Shown: one piece after another, positions 35,713 to 44,389 of the stretch
Layout of the letters: each line of letters opens with the position of its first letter
How positions within the stretch are numbered: position 1 is the first letter of the stretch
Assembly: GCA_902506565.1 (NCBI GenBank)
Contig: LR732703.1
Location: 3,578,256-3,642,255, forward strand
From: Burkholderiales bacterium 8X
GTDB taxonomy: Bacteria > Pseudomonadota > Gammaproteobacteria > Burkholderiales > Burkholderiaceae_C
Direction of reading: 5' to 3'
DNA length: 64,000 bases
Translations under genes and position numbers: made by a program
The notes under the pieces: model-generated
Databases searched by the model: none
Seen by the model: only the letters and a program-made list of their open reading frames with translations
Told to the model about the DNA's origin: nothing

Positions 35713-35885
35713 CGCAGCTTAAAGTCCCTGTTCATAGAATGCAACGCAAGTATCCAGGTGTATCAACAAAAGGCGTGACATGCGTCTCGGATCTGCCACC
35801 GGCCGAAGTAACGCAGCAGCAAAGTCCAACTTATTTACTACCGCCGTCGAAGGACGACGACAAAGCCCGTAATCTTAACGACCTC

Positions 35886-36788
35886 ATGGACGACGAAACG
35901 GCTGCAGAAGAAGAGACAACTCCCCCGTGCGTGCTCGTGTTCAATGCGAGCGATCCGAGCGGTGCAGGCGGTCTCGGCGCCGATGCATTGTCGATATCTT
36001 CGGTGGGGGCGCACATGCTGCCGGTCGTCACCGGCGCCTATGCGCGCGACACGGCCGAGATCTTCGATCATTTTCCGTTCGACGAGGAAGCCGTCGCGGA
36101 GCAGGCCCGGGCCATCCTGGAAGACGTGCCGGTGCAGCTGATCAAGGTCGGCTTCGTCGGTTCGCCCGAGAACCTCGGCGTGGTGGCCGAAACCACCACC
36201 GACTACCCGGACGTGCCGGTGGTCTCGTACATGCCCAACCTGTCCTGGTGGGGCGACGTGCAGATCGAGGCCTACCTCGATGTCTTCCGCGAATTGGTGC
36301 TTCCGCAGACCACCGTGCTGGTCGGCAATCACAGCACCCTCTGGCGATGGCTGCTGCCCGACTGGAGCGGCGAGCGTTCGCCGACGCCGCGCGACATCGC
36401 CCGGGCGGCCGGCGAAGTCGGCGTGCCCTACACGCTGGTCACCGGCATCGCGCAGCCGGACCAGTTCGTCGAGAACGTGCTGGCATCGCCCGAATCGGTG
36501 CTGGCGACCGAACGCTACGAGCGGCTGGATGCCATCTTCGCGGGCGCGGGCGACACCTTGTCCGCCGCCCTCGCCGCCTTGCTCGCGAGCGGCACGGACC
36601 TGGTTGCCGCCACCAGCGAGGCGCTGAGCTACATGGACCGATGCCTGGATGCCGGCTTTCGCCCCGGCATGGGCCATGTGCTGCCCGATCGCCTTTTCTG
36701 GGCCGAGCCCGAGGAGGGCGAGCAGGACGACGAAGCCGCCGCCTCGCTTTCCGACTTTGCCCTGCCGCCCCACGAGACCCGCCACTGA
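35886..36788 (+). CDS. Hydroxymethylpyrimidine kinase-like protein (ThiD/PdxK ribokinase fold)
   Basis: A 300-residue protein. The substrate loop [21 protein letters not shown] and the anion-hole motif [15 protein letters not shown] (GAGD) show a ThiD/pyridoxal-kinase fold. The centre is divergent: the usual DPVM motif of HMP-phosphate kinases is not seen, and there is a Trp-rich stretch ([22 protein letters not shown]). It is probably the ThiD of this lineage, but activity is uncertain. An acidic N-terminal tail (DDETAAEEE) precedes the domain. Its stop overlaps the hemL ATG (TGATG). Confidence 0.8.
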   Translation: MDDETAAEEETTPPCVLVFNASDPSGAGGLGADALSISSVGAHMLPVVTGAYARDTAEIFDHFPFDEEAVAEQARAILEDVPVQLIKVGFVGSPENLGVVAETTTDYPDVPVVSYMPNLSWWGDVQIEAYLDVFRELVLPQTTVLVGNHSTLWRWLLPDWSGERSPTPRDIARAAGEVGVPYTLVTGIAQPDQFVENVLASPESVLATERYERLDAIFAGAGDTLSAALAALLASGTDLVAATSEALSYMDRCLDAGFRPGMGHVLPDRLFWAEPEEGEQDDEAAASLSDFALPPHETRH

Positions 36789-38086
36789 TGTCCTCTGCTG
36801 CCGATCCGAACCAGATCCTCTTCGAGCGCGCCTGCGCCGTCATTCCGGGCGGCGTCAACTCGCCCGTGCGCGCCTTCAAGGCGGTCGGGGGTACGCCTCG
36901 ATTCATCCAGCGCGCGAACGGCCCGTACTTCTGGGACGCCGCCGGTCGCCGCTACATCGACTACATCGGCTCGTGGGGGCCGATGATCCTCGGCCACGGG
37001 CATCCGGCGGTGGTCGAGGCCGTTCAGCGCGCCGTGACCGAAGGCTTCTCGTACGGCGCGCCGACCGAGCGCGAGATCGAACTGGCCGAGGCGATCCTCG
37101 CGCTGATGCCGTCGATGGAAATGGTGCGGCTGGTCAGCAGCGGCACCGAAGCCGCGATGAGCGCGCTGCGGCTCGCACGCGGTGCCACCGGGCGCAAGAC
37201 CATCATCAAGTTCGAAGGTTGCTACCACGGTCATGCGGACGCCTTGCTGGTCAAGGCCGGCTCGGGCCTCGCGACCTTCGGCAATCCGACCTCGGCCGGC
37301 GTGCCGCCGGAAGTGGTGCAGCACACGCTGGTCCTCGAATACAACAACCTGGCCGAACTCGAGCAAGCCTTCGCGCTGCACGGCCCCGACATCGCCTGCC
37401 TGATGATCGAGGCGATCGCCGGGAACATGAACTTCGTCCGCGCCACGCCCGAGTTCGCACGGCGTTGCCGCGAGCTTTGCACGCAGCATGGGGCGCTGCT
37501 GGTCTTCGACGAAGTGATGACCGGTTTCCGTGTGGGCCTGCACGGCGCGCAGGGCGTGCTCGGCATCAAGCCGGACCTCACCGTGCTCGGCAAGGTGATC
37601 GGCGGCGGCATGCCGCTCGCGGCCTTCGGCGGGCCGCGCGCCATCATGGAACAGCTTGCGCCGCTCGGGCCGGTCTACCAGGCCGGCACGTTGTCCGGCA
37701 ATCCGGTCGCTACCGCCTGTGGCCTCGCCACGCTGAAGGAAATCGCGAAGCCGGGGTTTTATGAATCGCTCGGCACCCGGACCCGACAGCTGGTCGACGG
37801 CCTGCGCTCAGTGGCTGCGGCCGAGGGCGTGCCGTTCAGTGCCGACAGCGAAGGCGGCATGTTCGGCTTCTTCTTGATGGAATCGTTGCCGCAGAACTAC
37901 GCGACCGTCATGACCACGGACAACGCGCGCTTCAACCGGCTGTTCCACGGCTTGCTGGAGCGCGGCGTGTACATCGCGCCCGCGCTGTACGAAGCCGGCT
38001 TCGTGAGCGCGGCGCATGGCGAGCAGGACATCGATGAAACGATCGCTGCCGCGCGCGAGATCTTCGGCGCGTTGGCAAGAGGCTGA
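36788..38086 (+). CDS. hemL: Glutamate-1-semialdehyde 2,1-aminomutase
   Basis: A 432-residue PLP enzyme that makes 5-aminolevulinate for haem from glutamate-1-semialdehyde. The N-terminal [20 protein letters not shown]-binding [32 protein letters not shown] and the Schiff-base Lys in [16 protein letters not shown] are all intact, with the [12 protein letters not shown] motif. Full length for the family. Start overlaps the preceding stop by one base. Confidence 0.97.
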   Translation: MSSAADPNQILFERACAVIPGGVNSPVRAFKAVGGTPRFIQRANGPYFWDAAGRRYIDYIGSWGPMILGHGHPAVVEAVQRAVTEGFSYGAPTEREIELAEAILALMPSMEMVRLVSSGTEAAMSALRLARGATGRKTIIKFEGCYHGHADALLVKAGSGLATFGNPTSAGVPPEVVQHTLVLEYNNLAELEQAFALHGPDIACLMIEAIAGNMNFVRATPEFARRCRELCTQHGALLVFDEVMTGFRVGLHGAQGVLGIKPDLTVLGKVIGGGMPLAAFGGPRAIMEQLAPLGPVYQAGTLSGNPVATACGLATLKEIAKPGFYESLGTRTRQLVDGLRSVAAAEGVPFSADSEGGMFGFFLMESLPQNYATVMTTDNARFNRLFHGLLERGVYIAPALYEAGFVSAAHGEQDIDETIAAAREIFGALARG

Positions 38087-38105
38087 TCCGCCCACGAGCT
38101 CTGCC

Positions 38106-38139
38106 CTGCCTTGCCCTGCCCAGTAGCCGGGCAAGGCAG
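38106..38139. terminator. Hairpin between convergent hemL and purH
   Basis: CTGCCTTGCCC (38106-38116) is the exact complement of GGGCAAGGCAG (38129-38139) around a 12-base loop. There is no T tract on either side, so it may be a bidirectional factor-assisted terminator. A second hairpin, GGCACCTC/GAGGTGCC, follows at 38149-38171. Confidence 0.55.
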
Positions 38140-38152
38140 CGCCGCTTCGGCA

Positions 38153-38186
38153 CCTCAGTGCCGGAGGTGCCTCAATGCCGGAAGTG
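38153..38186. repeat. 17-base tandem duplication across the purH stop codon
   Basis: Positions 38153-38169 and 38170-38186 are copies of the same 17-base unit with two mismatches. The second copy contains the purH stop and last codons (HFRH), so the first copy is a duplicated gene end lying outside the coding region. Confidence 0.8.
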
Positions 38187-39743
38187 CCGCACGCCCGACA
38201 GCACCATCACCACGCCGCGTTCATCCGCCGCGTCGATGACCTCCTGGTCGCGCATCGAACCGCCCGGCTGAATGACGCAGCTCGCGCCGGCATCGACGAC
38301 CACATCGAGGCCGTCGCGAAACGGAAAAAAGGCGTCGCTCGCCACCGCCGTGCCTTGCAGCGACAACCCTGCATGCTCGGCCTTGATGCTCGCGATGCGC
38401 GCCGAATCCAGCCGGCTCATCTGCCCGGCACCGACGCCCATGGTCATGCCGTCCGCGCAGAAGACGATCGCATTGCTCTTCACGAACTGCGCCACCTTCC
38501 AGGCGAACAGCAAGTCCTCGATCTGCTGCGGCGTCGGCTGCTTCTTGCTGACCACCTTGATCTGGTCGGCCGATAGCTGGTGGTTGTCGGCGGTCTGCAT
38601 CAGCAGGCCGGAGCCGACGCGCTTGACGTCCATGTGGTTGCGGCCGTTGTCCCAGTCGGTCGGGCCGCCCGGCGGCAGAGCGATCTCGAGGATGCGGACG
38701 TTCGCCTTCTTCTTGAAGAGTTCGAGTGCCTCGGCCGAGAAGCCGGGCGCCATCAGCACCTCGACGAACTGCTTGCTTACCGCCTTGGCGGCCTGCAGGT
38801 CGACCGGGCGGTTGAACGCGATGATGCCGCCGAAGGCCGAGGTGGGATCGGTCTTGAAGGCCTTCGCATAGGCCTCGTGCGCCGTGGCCGCGACCGCGAC
38901 GCCGCACGGGTTGGCATGCTTCACGATCACGCAGGCGGGCGTGTCGAAGCTCTTCACGCATTCCCAGGCGGCATCGGCATCGGCGATGTTGTTGTAGCTC
39001 AGTTCCTTGCCCTGCAGCTGCCTGGCGCTGACCAGCGAGCCGGGCGCCGGATACAGGTCGCGATAGAACGCGGCCTGCTGGTGCGGGTTCTCGCCATAGC
39101 GAAGATCCTGCAGCTTGACGAACCGGCCGTTGCTCTGCGCCGGAAACATCGACCGCGTCCCGTCTTCCTGGATGCCCGACAGGTAGTCGCTGATGGCGCC
39201 GTCGTACTGGCTGATGCGGTTGAAGGCTGCAACCGAGAGCGCGAACCGGGTCTTGTCCGAAAGCCCGCCCGATGCCTGCAGTTCGGCCAGCGCGGCCGGG
39301 TATTGCGAGGCGTCGGTGAGTACGCCCACGTGCTGCCAGTTCTTGGCTGCGCTCCGCACCATGGCGGGGCCGCCGATGTCGATGTTCTCGATCGCGTCCT
39401 CGAGCGTGCAGCCGGGCTTGGCGACCGTCGCCTCGAAGGGATAGAGGTTGACGACCAGGAGGTCGATGGTCTCGATGCCGTGCTCTTCGAGCGCCGCCCG
39501 ATGCGCCGGCAGATCGCGGCGTGCCAGAAGGCCGCCGTGCACCTTGGGATGCAACGTCTTGACCCGGCCATCGAGCATCTCCGGAAAGCCGGTGAGCTCG
39601 GCAACCTCGGTGACCGGCAGGCCAGCGTCGCCGAGCAGCTTGGCGGTTCCGCCGGTGGACAGGAGCCGCATGCCGAGCGCGTGCAGGGCCTGGGCGAATT
39701 CGAGGATGCCGGTCTTGTCCGAAACGGAAATGAGTGCGTTCAT
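38172..39743 (-). CDS. purH: Bifunctional AICAR formyltransferase / IMP cyclohydrolase
   Basis: A 523-residue enzyme for the last two steps of IMP synthesis. The N-terminal MGS-like cyclohydrolase domain ([33 protein letters not shown]) is followed by the transformylase domain ([59 protein letters not shown]). Complete. Transcribed after dusB and fis in the same direction, with 9 bases between the fis stop and the purH start. Confidence 0.97.
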   Translation of the reverse strand: MNALISVSDKTGILEFAQALHALGMRLLSTGGTAKLLGDAGLPVTEVAELTGFPEMLDGRVKTLHPKVHGGLLARRDLPAHRAALEEHGIETIDLLVVNLYPFEATVAKPGCTLEDAIENIDIGGPAMVRSAAKNWQHVGVLTDASQYPAALAELQASGGLSDKTRFALSVAAFNRISQYDGAISDYLSGIQEDGTRSMFPAQSNGRFVKLQDLRYGENPHQQAAFYRDLYPAPGSLVSARQLQGKELSYNNIADADAAWECVKSFDTPACVIVKHANPCGVAVAATAHEAYAKAFKTDPTSAFGGIIAFNRPVDLQAAKAVSKQFVEVLMAPGFSAEALELFKKKANVRILEIALPPGGPTDWDNGRNHMDVKRVGSGLLMQTADNHQLSADQIKVVSKKQPTPQQIEDLLFAWKVAQFVKSNAIVFCADGMTMGVGAGQMSRLDSARIASIKAEHAGLSLQGTAVASDAFFPFRDGLDVVVDAGASCVIQPGGSMRDQEVIDAADERGVVMVLSGVRHFRH

Positions 39744-39752
39744 CAGTGGGGC

Positions 39753-39989
39753 TTACTTCAGCAGTTTGTGTTCGACCAGCTTCTTGCGCAGCGTGTTGCG
39801 ATTGAGTCCGAGCCATTGCGCGGCCTTCGACTGGTTGCCTTCGGCACGGGTCATCACCACGTCGAGCAGCGGCTTCTCGACCACCCGCACCAGCATCTCG
39901 TACATGCCATCGGGCTCCGTGCCGCGAAGATCGCGAAAGTAGCTATCGAGGCTGTTGCGCACGCAATCTTCGATGTGTTTCTTGCTCAT
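39753..39989 (-). CDS. fis: Fis-family DNA-binding protein
   Basis: A 78-residue nucleoid protein. The C-terminal helix-turn-helix GNQSKAAQWLGLNRNTLRKKLVEH matches Fis/NtrC-type DNA-binding domains. The N-terminal EDCVRNSLDSYFRDL helix and LLDVVMTRAE dimer region are those of Fis. Shorter than the enterobacterial protein (98 residues), as usual for betaproteobacteria. Between dusB and purH. Confidence 0.94.
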   Translation of the reverse strand: MSKKHIEDCVRNSLDSYFRDLRGTEPDGMYEMLVRVVEKPLLDVVMTRAEGNQSKAAQWLGLNRNTLRKKLVEHKLLK

Positions 39990-40025
39990 GGCCTTGTTGT
40001 TGTGTGAGTCGCTGCTGCTGAAAAG

Positions 40026-41096
40026 TCATGCGAATGCGTCGGTCGCCAACTCGTCGTCCGGCGCACCTGGCTGCAGATCGGCAATTGCCGGCATGCGGTC
40101 CATCTGCTCGCCGAGCTGGCCGAAGTAGTCGGCCACCGCTTGCCACTGCGCCTTGCAATCCTCGATCGCGTTCATGCGCGCGCGAAAGTCCTCGCCACCC
40201 GGCAGCGATCGCACGTACCAGCCGATGTGCTTGCGCGCGGTGCGCACGCCGCTGAAGTCGCCGTAGAGCGCGTAGTGGTCCTCGAGATGCGCGAGCAGCA
40301 GACGCCGCACCTCCGCCACCAGCGGCGGGGCGAGCAGGTCGCCGGTTGCCAGGTAGTGCGCCACCTCGCGAAAGATCCAGGGCCGGCCCTGCGCTGCGCG
40401 GCCGATCATCACCGCGTCGGCACCGGTTTCGGCCAGCACCTGCCGCGCCTTCTCGGGCGAATCGACATCACCGTTGGCCACCACCGGAATCGACACCGTC
40501 GCCTTGACCGCGGCGATGGTTCGGTATTCGGCGCTGCCCTTGTAGCCTTGTTCGCGGGTGCGGCCATGCACCGTCAGCATCTGGATGCCCGCGCCTTCGA
40601 AGCGCCGGGCCAGCACCACCGCATTGCGGCGGTCGTCGCTCCATCCGGTCCGCATCTTGAGCGTGACCGGAACGCCCTCCGGCGCCGCGGCTGCGACCAC
40701 CGCCTCGGCGATCTCGAGGGCGAGCGGCTCGTCCCGCATGAGCGCGGACCCGGCCCACTTGTTGCAGACCTTTTTTGCCGGGCATCCCATGTTGATGTCG
40801 ATGATCTGGGCACCGCGCTCGATGTTGTATCGCGCGGCCTCCGCCATCATCGCGGCATCGGTGCCGGCGATCTGGACCGCGATCGGCGCCTGCTCGCCGT
40901 CGTGGTCGGCGCGGCGCGATGTCTTGAGCGTGCCCCACAACTCCTTGCGAGAAGTCACCATCTCGCTCACCGCGTAGCCTGCGCCGAGCTTGCGGCACAA
41001 CATGCGGAACGGCCGGTCGGTCACACCCGCCATGGGCGCCGCGAACACGCGGTTGTCCAGCACGAAGCTGCCGATTCGAAAGGTCGTCGAGGACAC
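40026..41096 (-). CDS. dusB: tRNA-dihydrouridine synthase B
   Basis: A 356-residue FMN enzyme reducing uridines in tRNA. Motifs: FAAPMAGVTDRPFR, IDINMGCPAKKVCNKWAGSALM with the catalytic Cys, LTVHGRTREQGYKG, PVVANGDVDSPEKA and DAVMIGRAAQGRPWIF. No ATG lies before the conserved block; GTG at 41096 is the best start (protein MSSTTFRIG). A -10-like TACAAT on the minus strand at 41161-41156 lies about 60 bases upstream. DusB followed by fis parallels the E. coli dusB-fis operon. Confidence 0.92.
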   Translation of the reverse strand: MSSTTFRIGSFVLDNRVFAAPMAGVTDRPFRMLCRKLGAGYAVSEMVTSRKELWGTLKTSRRADHDGEQAPIAVQIAGTDAAMMAEAARYNIERGAQIIDINMGCPAKKVCNKWAGSALMRDEPLALEIAEAVVAAAAPEGVPVTLKMRTGWSDDRRNAVVLARRFEGAGIQMLTVHGRTREQGYKGSAEYRTIAAVKATVSIPVVANGDVDSPEKARQVLAETGADAVMIGRAAQGRPWIFREVAHYLATGDLLAPPLVAEVRRLLLAHLEDHYALYGDFSGVRTARKHIGWYVRSLPGGEDFRARMNAIEDCKAQWQAVADYFGQLGEQMDRMPAIADLQPGAPDDELATDAFA

Positions 41097-41288
41097 GGGC
41101 GCGAGGGTGGAGTTGGAAGCCGATGCACCCGATGGGTGCTGAAAAATGAGGCACGATTGTAGCGGCGCGAGGCTGGCTCGACCCGCGGGTTTTCGAACTT
41201 TTCTCCTCGGCAATCGCTCTTGACGCGCACGCGCGCAGCGCTTAGGCCGACGACTCATAAGACGAGCTCTTTCTATACTCCGCCGCAC

Positions 41289-41759
41289 ATGGAAGCCTGG
41301 CTCGACTCTCTCTTCGCCTATCTGGCGCTGCCGCAATATGGCCTGAGCACGTTGTTCTTCGCGGCTTTCATATCGGCAACCTTGATACCGGTCGGCTCGG
41401 AGCCGGTGCTCTTCGGATTGCTCAAGCTGAACCCCGACATGTTCTGGCCGGCGATCGGCGTCGCGACCCTCGGCAACACGCTCGGCGGAGCGGTGGATTG
41501 GTGGCTGGGCTACGGCGCGCACAAGGTGGCCGACAAATACTCGCATTCCAAGCATCACATGAGGGTGCTCGGCTGGCTCGAGAAGCTCGGACCGAAGGCC
41601 TGCCTCCTGAGCTGGCTGCCGCTGGTCGGCGATCCGCTGTGCGCGGTTGCAGGCTGGCTGCGGCTTTCGTTCTGGCCTTGCCTCTTCTATATGGCGATTG
41701 GCAAGTTTGCGCGCTACGTCACGATGACGGTGGCGCTCCTCTACATCTGGCCCAACTAG
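41289..41759 (+). CDS. YqaA-family inner-membrane protein (DedA/SNARE-associated-like)
   Basis: A 156-residue membrane protein of the YqaA/VTT group. It has hydrophobic segments at about 17-35, 47-70, 105-125 and 130-152. Conserved signatures are FISATLIPVGSEPVLFG, ATLGNTLGGAVDWWLGYG, WLPLVGDPLCAVAGWLRL and AIGKFARYVTM. Function is undefined in the family; DedA relatives move lipids. A -10-like TATACT at 41274-41279 is only ten bases before the ATG, so the leader would be very short. Confidence 0.88.
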   Translation: MEAWLDSLFAYLALPQYGLSTLFFAAFISATLIPVGSEPVLFGLLKLNPDMFWPAIGVATLGNTLGGAVDWWLGYGAHKVADKYSHSKHHMRVLGWLEKLGPKACLLSWLPLVGDPLCAVAGWLRLSFWPCLFYMAIGKFARYVTMTVALLYIWPN

Positions 41760-41792
41760 ATCGTGTGACCCGGGTCGACCGCGCGCGCAAGC

Positions 41793-42467
41793 TCAAGACA
41801 GCAGCGCATACGGCCCGCCCCGTTCCAGTGCACGCTGATACGCCGGGCGGGCATGGATCCGCGCCAGGAAATCCATGAGTCTCGGCCGAGACGAGTCGAG
41901 TCCACCGCGAGCTGCCGCCGCCTCGATCGGGAAACTCAATTGGATGTCGGCGCCGGTAAGGGCCTCGTTCACGAACCACGGTCGATGCGCCAGTTCGGCC
42001 TCGAGGAAGTTGAGGTGCGACACCAGGTTCGGCGTGATGAAGCTGGCCTTGGCACGAGCCGCAATCGCCTTGGCGATCGGCTTCGCGAAGAACGGCATCT
42101 TCGCGGTCTCGATCCGATCGAAGACCAGCTTGAGCAAGAGCGGCGGCATGAGCGAGCCTTCGGCATAGTGCAGCCAGTAGCGATAGCGAACGGCATCGTC
42201 GCTGCCGGCGGCCGGCGCGAGCCGACCGGCACCGTGGCGCTCGATCAAGGTCTGGATGATGGCGCCGGATTCGGCGAGGGTGAGCCCGTCGTCGGTGGTC
42301 ACGACCGGTGACTTGCCGAGCGGATGCACCGCTCGCAAGCTGGGCGGCGCCAGCATCGTCTTGGGATCGCGCTGGTAGCGAACGATCTCGTAGGGCAGGT
42401 CCAGCTCTTCGAGCAGCCAGAGGATCCGCTGCGAGCGAGAGTTGTTGAGGTGATGGACGGTGATCAT
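41793..42467 (-). CDS. Glutathione S-transferase family protein
   Basis: A 224-residue cytosolic GST. N-terminal thioredoxin-like domain with MITVHHLNNSRSQRILWLLEEL (Ser/Asn at the glutathione-activating site), PLGKSPVV and LAESGAIIQTLIERHG. The all-helical C-terminal domain contains YWLHYAEGSLMPPLL and ALTGADIQLSFPIEA. Substrate unknown. Convergent with the YqaA-like gene; the following 239 bases up to 42706 hold no gene that I can support. Confidence 0.9.
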   Translation of the reverse strand: MITVHHLNNSRSQRILWLLEELDLPYEIVRYQRDPKTMLAPPSLRAVHPLGKSPVVTTDDGLTLAESGAIIQTLIERHGAGRLAPAAGSDDAVRYRYWLHYAEGSLMPPLLLKLVFDRIETAKMPFFAKPIAKAIAARAKASFITPNLVSHLNFLEAELAHRPWFVNEALTGADIQLSFPIEAAAARGGLDSSRPRLMDFLARIHARPAYQRALERGGPYALLS

Positions 42468-42706
42468 CGCCCGAGCTTAGCCGGGGCGCCGCTCGCCGCG
42501 AGTCATGCCGCATCGAGAGACCACGTCGCCTCGTGCATCGCCCGCCCAGCATGACGCGGCGCATGCGTATCCACCTACAGGATCTCGGCGCCCCCGCGAG
42601 CAGTCGAGCACAAGGTGGGTTCCTAGCATCCCGCTCGACCACCACATTTGCCACGATGAACTCGACCCACGGGTCGCGAGCCGCCGGAGCGGCCGAAGGA
42701 ACAACG

Positions 42707-43399
42707 ATGCCCCAACCACCGCAATCCCCGGACCGGGACGATGCCCTGCACGTCACACGACGGACCGTGTTCCAGGCAGGCGCCGCGATCGCGGCGGCAC
42801 AGGCCGGCCGAGGCGCCATCGCGCAGCCTGCGCCGAACCCCGCTGCCACTGCGCCAGTGCCGAATGCCGCAATGGAGATGCCGCCGCAGCGCATGCCGAT
42901 CGAGTTGCAGATCAACGGCAAGGGCTACAAGCTCACGGTCGATACCCGCACCACGCTGCTCGATGCATTGCGCGAGAACCTTCACCTGACCGGCTCGAAA
43001 AAAGGCTGCGACCACGGCCAATGCGGCGCTTGCACCGTGCTGGTCGAGGGCCGCCGCACCAATGCGTGCCTGAGCCTTGCCGTGATGCACGACGGCCAGC
43101 AGATCACCACCATCGAAGGACTCGCCAAGGGCGAAGACCTGCATCCGGTGCAGCAGGCCTTCATCGCGCATGACGGTTTCCAGTGCGGCTATTGCACGCC
43201 GGGACAGATCTGCTCCACGGTCGGCATGTTGAACGAGGTCAAGCTCGGCATGCCGAGCCACGCCACCCGCGATCTCGGCGCGCCGGTCGCGCTCACCGAC
43301 GACGAGATCCGCGAGCGCATGAGCGGCAATCTCTGTCGATGCAGCGCCTACCCGAACATCGTGGCCGCGATCAAGGATGCCGCCGGAGTGCGCTCATGA
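42707..43399 (+). CDS. paoA: Aldehyde oxidoreductase 2Fe-2S subunit (PaoA-like, Tat-exported)
   Basis: A 230-residue iron-sulfur subunit of a xanthine-oxidase-family enzyme. The twin-arginine-type signal [19 protein letters not shown] (residues 17-35) indicates export in folded form. The plant-type cluster uses Cys101, 106, 109 and 121 ([13 protein letters not shown]), and the second cluster Cys160, 163, 210 and 212 ([17 protein letters not shown]). The start at 42707 has GAAGGA at 42695-42700; an in-frame ATG at 42656 is less well placed. It overlaps paoB (ATGA). Confidence 0.92.
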   Translation: MPQPPQSPDRDDALHVTRRTVFQAGAAIAAAQAGRGAIAQPAPNPAATAPVPNAAMEMPPQRMPIELQINGKGYKLTVDTRTTLLDALRENLHLTGSKKGCDHGQCGACTVLVEGRRTNACLSLAVMHDGQQITTIEGLAKGEDLHPVQQAFIAHDGFQCGYCTPGQICSTVGMLNEVKLGMPSHATRDLGAPVALTDDEIRERMSGNLCRCSAYPNIVAAIKDAAGVRS

Positions 43400-44376
43400 A
43401 AGCCTTCAGCTACGAACGTGCCGGTACGCCGGCGCAGGCCGCGGCCGCGGCGCTCAAGCCCGGCGCCAAGCTGATCGCCGGCGGCACCAACCTGCTCGAT
43501 CTCATGAAGCTGCAGATCGAGACGCCGGCGCACCTGGTCGACATCAATCGTCTCGGCCTCGACACCATCGAGACCTTGTCGAACGGCGGCCTTCGCATCG
43601 GCGCGATGGTCCGCAACAGCGACCTGGCGGCCGATGCGCGCGTGCGCCGCGATTACGCGGTGCTGAGCCGGGCGCTGCTGGCGGGCGCATCGGGGCAACT
43701 GCGCAACAAGGCGACCACCGGCGGCAACCTGCTGCAACGCACCCGCTGCTACTACTTCTACGATACGTCCAAGCCCTGCAACAAGCGACAGCCGGGCGCC
43801 GGCTGCGCGGCGATGCAGGGCTACAACCGCATCCATGCGATCGTCGGCACCAGCGACCAATGCATCGCGACCCATCCGTCGGACATGGCAGTCGCGATGC
43901 GGGTGCTCGACGCCGAGATCGAGACCGTGTCGGCCACCGGCAACCGGCGGGTGATTCCGATCGCCGACTTCCACCGCTTGCCCGGCGACATGCCGCATGT
44001 CGAGACCAGCTTGATGCCAGGCGAAATGATCACCTCGGTCACGCTGCCGCCGCCTGTTCCCGGCCGGCACGTCTACCGCAAGGTGCGGGACCGCGCCTCG
44101 TACGCGTTCGCGCTGGTCTCGGTCGCTGCCATCGTCGATTCGTCCGGCGGCCGCATCCGCTCGGCGCGCATGGCCTTCGGTGGGCTCGCGCACAAGCCCT
44201 GGCGCGTGGAAGCCGCCGAGACCGCCCTCGCAGGCGCCTCGGCCGACGAGGCGAGCTGGAGCCGAACGGCGGACGCCGTCCTCGCCGGCGCACGCGGCTT
44301 CGGCCACAACGATTTCAAGATCCCCCTGCTGCGCCGCACCCTGGCGGCGGCGGCCAACGAAGCCGTCTCGGCCTGA
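43396..44376 (+). CDS. paoB: Aldehyde oxidoreductase FAD-binding subunit (PaoB-like)
   Basis: A 326-residue FAD subunit with the flavin-binding [14 protein letters not shown] and [17 protein letters not shown] segments. Four extra cysteines (118, 128, 137 and 156) fit the additional 4Fe-4S cluster described for E. coli PaoB. Passes electrons between the molybdenum and iron-sulfur subunits. Start overlaps the paoA stop by four bases. Confidence 0.92.
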   Translation: MKAFSYERAGTPAQAAAAALKPGAKLIAGGTNLLDLMKLQIETPAHLVDINRLGLDTIETLSNGGLRIGAMVRNSDLAADARVRRDYAVLSRALLAGASGQLRNKATTGGNLLQRTRCYYFYDTSKPCNKRQPGAGCAAMQGYNRIHAIVGTSDQCIATHPSDMAVAMRVLDAEIETVSATGNRRVIPIADFHRLPGDMPHVETSLMPGEMITSVTLPPPVPGRHVYRKVRDRASYAFALVSVAAIVDSSGGRIRSARMAFGGLAHKPWRVEAAETALAGASADEASWSRTADAVLAGARGFGHNDFKIPLLRRTLAAAANEAVSA

Positions 44377-44389
44377 AGGAGCGAATCGC

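Noticed and set aside
41243..41279. A full -35/-10 promoter for the YqaA-like gene
   Set aside because: TATACT is a fair -10 but no acceptable -35 lies at 16-18 bases, and the TTGACG at 41220 is too distant.
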